Origin: Bin80 sp965116685
Lineage (GTDB): Bacteria > Bacteroidota > Rhodothermia > Rhodothermales > Bin80
Reading direction: 5' to 3'
NCBI GenBank assembly: GCA_965116685.1
Contig: OZ220707.1
Span: 2,356,001 to 2,420,000, forward strand
DNA length: 64,000 bases
Position numbers and translations under genes: made by a program. Below are positions 61,238 to 64,000 of the stretch, in pieces (the first letter of the stretch is position 1; each line of letters begins with the position of its first letter). Below the pieces are notes generated by a model. It was not told the DNA's origin. It did not search any database and saw nothing but the letters and a program-made list of their open reading frames with translations.

Positions 61238-64000
61238 ATGCCGACGAATACAGCAGAAGCGGTAGTCAACGCTAAGCTCGCTGAAAGTCTACGTAGGAAG
61301 CATCCAGGTTGGGAAGTTGATACGGAACAGACGGGAGTGCTTGAGGAAAAATCGAAACGTCCAGATATCGTAATCTCTCACGAGAATGGGCTGACCGTAG
61401 TGATTGAGACGGAGTATGCCCCCGCAAATACCGTTGAGTTGGACGCACAGTCACGGTTGGGCCAAAAAGTCAACCTCAGTGGAGATGAGGTAGAGGTGTG
61501 TCTTGCCGTCAAGTTACCGGCATCTCTTCGACAGGCTCACCAAAAAGACCTAGCGACTGCGGCGGCGGTCGCAAACTATTCATTTGCACTCTTTATCCAT
61601 GGAGGTGAAGAAGGATCTTTGAGCCACATAGAGCGCTGGCCAAAGAGCGGGTGGCTTGAAGGCGGGCTGGACGATTTGGCGAGCAGTATTGAGGACGTTG
61701 TGTTATCCGAGCGGCGAGTACTGCGAGGGGTCAAGATCTTGGAAACGGTCGTGGGGCAGGCCGCCGGGCATTTGCAGTTCCACGCAAGAGAATTCGTTTT
61801 TGCAAAACTCGCGGAAAAACTGCATCAGGAAGCAGGGGAACAGACCAATCGAATGGCCATCGCCATTTTGGCCAATGCGGTCATCTTCCATATGCGTCTT
61901 GCCCGGCTGCATCCAGAGGTTGAGGATCTTCCCGCCCTCAAGACCGATGCAGGCATCTTCCGCAAGGGGGATGTGCTGGACTGCTGGCGAGCAATTCTGA
62001 ACATTAACTACTGGCCCATCTTCAGTCTGGCATCCGATCTACTACTCATCATACCGGAGCGTTATGCGCAGACGATCATGAAGCGATTAGACAAGATGGC
62101 AGCGGATTTGGATCAATACGGCGCAGCAGATATTCAGGACTTGTCAGGGCGGATGTTCCAGAAGCTGATTACCGACCGCAAGTTCTTGGCCACTTTTTAC
62201 ACCTTGCCCGCTTCCTCCACGCTCCTTGCACAACTGGCGGTTTCCCGCCTGAAAGTAGATTGGACCGTTCCAGAACAGATCACGGCCCTCCGGGTCGCCG
62301 ACCTTGCCTGCGGGACCGGCGCACTGTTGGCAGCTGCCTACCATGCGATGGCTTCCCGCCATCGGCGCACGGGTGGAAACGACAGTGTGCTGCATGCCAA
62401 AATGATGGAGAAGGTATTGACAGCAGCCGATATCATGCCATCGGCCGTGCATCTCACTGCGGCAATGCTGTCGGGAATGCATCCGAATAAAACCTTTGAC
62501 CATACGCGTGTAATCAACATGCCCTATGGGGATCAGGAGGATGGCCAAGGAGCCTCCATTGGATCTCTTGACCTAATCAAGACGGAGCAGACACTGCCCA
62601 TCTTCGGCACTGGACGCGAAGCAATCTCAGGTAAGGGGGTTGTGGTTGATGATGTGCAGGGTACCGCAATCAAGATTCCGCACGGGTCCATGGATCTGGT
62701 AATCATGAATCCGCCATTTACCCGACCCACCAACCATGAGGCGACGGGAGTCCCGGTCCCTTCTTTTGCCGGCTTCAGAACCAAGGAAGAGGAGCAGGCC
62801 AAAATGTCCATTCGGCTCAAGAAGATCAGGAAAGAGTTAACCACACCGGCTGGTCATGGCAATGCAGGGCTTGCATCGAATTTTATTGACTTGGCGCATG
62901 CCAAACTCCGCCCAGGTGGAATCCTCGCCTTGGTTCTTCCCGCTTCGTTTGTCCAGGGAGCTGCCTGGAAAAATGCCCGTGCATTGATCCAACAGCACTA
63001 CACGGATATCCTGATTGTAGGGATTGCAACCGATGGGAGTACGGATCGGGCTTTTTCGGCGGATACGGGGATGGCCGAAGTGCTCCTGGTGGCCACGCGC
63101 AAGGAAGGAAAAGACGAGAGCTCAGATGACATCTTTACTGCCAATTTACTGAGCAGGCCGAAGACGCTGTTAGAGGCGGGGATCATTGCCCGCATGATGG
63201 AACAGAAGCGACGGGAGTCCACTGCAGGTGCTGGCAAAATTCGGTTCACAGCAACCCACGAAGCAGGCAGCTTCTTTCGTTCGCAGGGTTGGAATGGTGT
63301 TGGCTTAAAAGAGCCCACACTGGCGGTCTTTATAAAGTCATTGGATCAGGGTAGTCTGCTGCTACCCCGGATGGTATCAGCGGTGTCCGTACCGGTTTGT
63401 GAACTGAGTAATCTCGGCCGTAGAGGTTTCTTGGACCGGGATATCAATGGACGAACCAGTGATGGGAAGGCACGTGGACCTTTGGATATTGAGCCTTTGG
63501 CCCGGTCGCCGGAATACCCGGTATTATGGGGACACAGTGCCAGTCGCGAGCATCGACTGATTGTTGAGCCGGATGGGCAGGGTCGAAGCCGGGAAGGTTG
63601 CCGGAAACAGGCCGCAGAGCTCTGGCGTGATGGAGCATCCCGGCTGCATTTTAACCGTGATTTTCGACTTAATTCACAGCCACTGGCTGCATGCCTGACC
63701 GAGAAACCGTCTCTTGGAGGCACAGCATGGCCAAATTTTCTCACCAAACAGCAATGGGAGGTACCACTGGTTCTTTGGGCCAACACAACCCTTGGGCTGA
63801 TCTCTTTTTGGTGGGCGGGAACGCGTCAGCAGCAGGGACGATCCCGTTTGACGATTACGCGCTTGCCTCAGCTCTTGTCCCTTGATGCTGCACAGCTCAC
63901 CGAAGAACAACTTAACCTTAGCGAGAAGATTTTTGATGACTTTCACGACAGGAATTTTCTGCCATCCAATGAAGCGTACCGGGATGATGTGCGTAAGGCA
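61238..64000 (+). CDS. N6-adenine DNA methyltransferase, partial (continues past window end)
   Basis: The frame is open from the ATG at 61238 to the right edge (921 codons without stop). Residues ~1-110 contain 'KRPDIVISHENGLTVVIETEY', with a D...E-x-E pattern that could be a PD-(D/E)xK-like nuclease or a fold derived from one. Then follows a helical region, the SAM-binding motif I 'VADLACGTGALLAAAYHAM' (D ~358) and the catalytic motif IV 'DLVIMNPPF' (N491), followed by a long specificity-type region ('ILALVLPASFVQGAAWKNARALIQQHY', 'FLDRDINGR'). This fits a type IIG or type I-like N6 methylase of a restriction/defence locus. The rest of the gene and partners are outside the window. Confidence 0.83.
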   Translation, partial: MPTNTAEAVVNAKLAESLRRKHPGWEVDTEQTGVLEEKSKRPDIVISHENGLTVVIETEYAPANTVELDAQSRLGQKVNLSGDEVEVCLAVKLPASLRQAHQKDLATAAAVANYSFALFIHGGEEGSLSHIERWPKSGWLEGGLDDLASSIEDVVLSERRVLRGVKILETVVGQAAGHLQFHAREFVFAKLAEKLHQEAGEQTNRMAIAILANAVIFHMRLARLHPEVEDLPALKTDAGIFRKGDVLDCWRAILNINYWPIFSLASDLLLIIPERYAQTIMKRLDKMAADLDQYGAADIQDLSGRMFQKLITDRKFLATFYTLPASSTLLAQLAVSRLKVDWTVPEQITALRVADLACGTGALLAAAYHAMASRHRRTGGNDSVLHAKMMEKVLTAADIMPSAVHLTAAMLSGMHPNKTFDHTRVINMPYGDQEDGQGASIGSLDLIKTEQTLPIFGTGREAISGKGVVVDDVQGTAIKIPHGSMDLVIMNPPFTRPTNHEATGVPVPSFAGFRTKEEEQAKMSIRLKKIRKELTTPAGHGNAGLASNFIDLAHAKLRPGGILALVLPASFVQGAAWKNARALIQQHYTDILIVGIATDGSTDRAFSADTGMAEVLLVATRKEGKDESSDDIFTANLLSRPKTLLEAGIIARMMEQKRRESTAGAGKIRFTATHEAGSFFRSQGWNGVGLKEPTLAVFIKSLDQGSLLLPRMVSAVSVPVCELSNLGRRGFLDRDINGRTSDGKARGPLDIEPLARSPEYPVLWGHSASREHRLIVEPDGQGRSREGCRKQAAELWRDGASRLHFNRDFRLNSQPLAACLTEKPSLGGTAWPNFLTKQQWEVPLVLWANTTLGLISFWWAGTRQQQGRSRLTITRLPQLLSLDAAQLTEEQLNLSEKIFDDFHDRNFLPSNEAYRDDVRKA

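Overview
The window looks like a chromosomal piece of a Gram-negative bacterium of the Bacteroidota/Rhodothermota/Balneolota neighbourhood. The evidence is indirect but consistent. Two exported proteins end in 'YPNPFNPST'/'YPNPFSPST' C-terminal domains of the type IX secretion/FlgD-like kind, and there are two PorV/PorQ-like outer-membrane proteins. There is also a DUF5916 protein, a DksA-like protein with a degenerate zinc finger next to ileS and lspA, a long IleS, and few obvious Shine-Dalgarno sites. Phylum placement is inference from these families; no marker-gene search was possible.

Layout. 1-3132 is a nest of mobile elements: an ISL3-type transposase gene broken by group II intron material (a 3' end plus a second, internally deleted copy), whose domain VI hairpin is in turn split by an intact IS4-family element with perfect inverted repeats and an 11-bp target duplication. 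3238-4668 is a secreted protein with a sorting domain. 5125-5465 (minus) is the initiator tRNA gene, interrupted by a group I intron of the IC3 tRNA type; this is the most striking feature of the window. 5592-11954 carries DUF1015-serA-serC and the three-gene proton-translocating transhydrogenase. 11958-16396 holds a hotdog thioesterase and an SGNH esterase divergent from a YbbA/YbbP-like ABC exporter. 16411-22221 is a housekeeping run (YggS, purine nucleoside phosphorylase, ileS, DksA-like, lspA).

22393-25942 (minus) encodes an M20 peptidase and a DUF5916 outer-membrane protein. 26029-29496 mixes a phosphoesterase and argH with wreckage: an ATPase remnant, a 331-bp fold-back element and an ISNCY-type transposase pseudogene. 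29562-36547 (minus) is an envelope cluster: an AI-2E-type permease, a YeaQ-like protein, two PorV-like proteins, an Asp-box protein, an Ig-like lipoprotein and a site-2 protease. 36617-37837 is an aspartate aminotransferase. 39184-42262 is a PLD-helicase-DUF3427 gene broken by a frameshift. 42361-46849 (minus) contains a nucleobase permease fused to an ATPase-like tail, a polyamine-type binding protein, coaD and rsmD.

46925-61014 (plus) is a tightly packed run, many genes overlapping: NDUFA9-like reductase, outer-membrane barrel, EcsC, sulfatase, clpX, TamA-like Omp85, TamB and MlaE. It points to coordinated outer-membrane assembly and lipid transport. From 61238 to the right edge runs an incomplete N6-adenine DNA methyltransferase, probably the start of a defence or restriction locus that continues outside the window.
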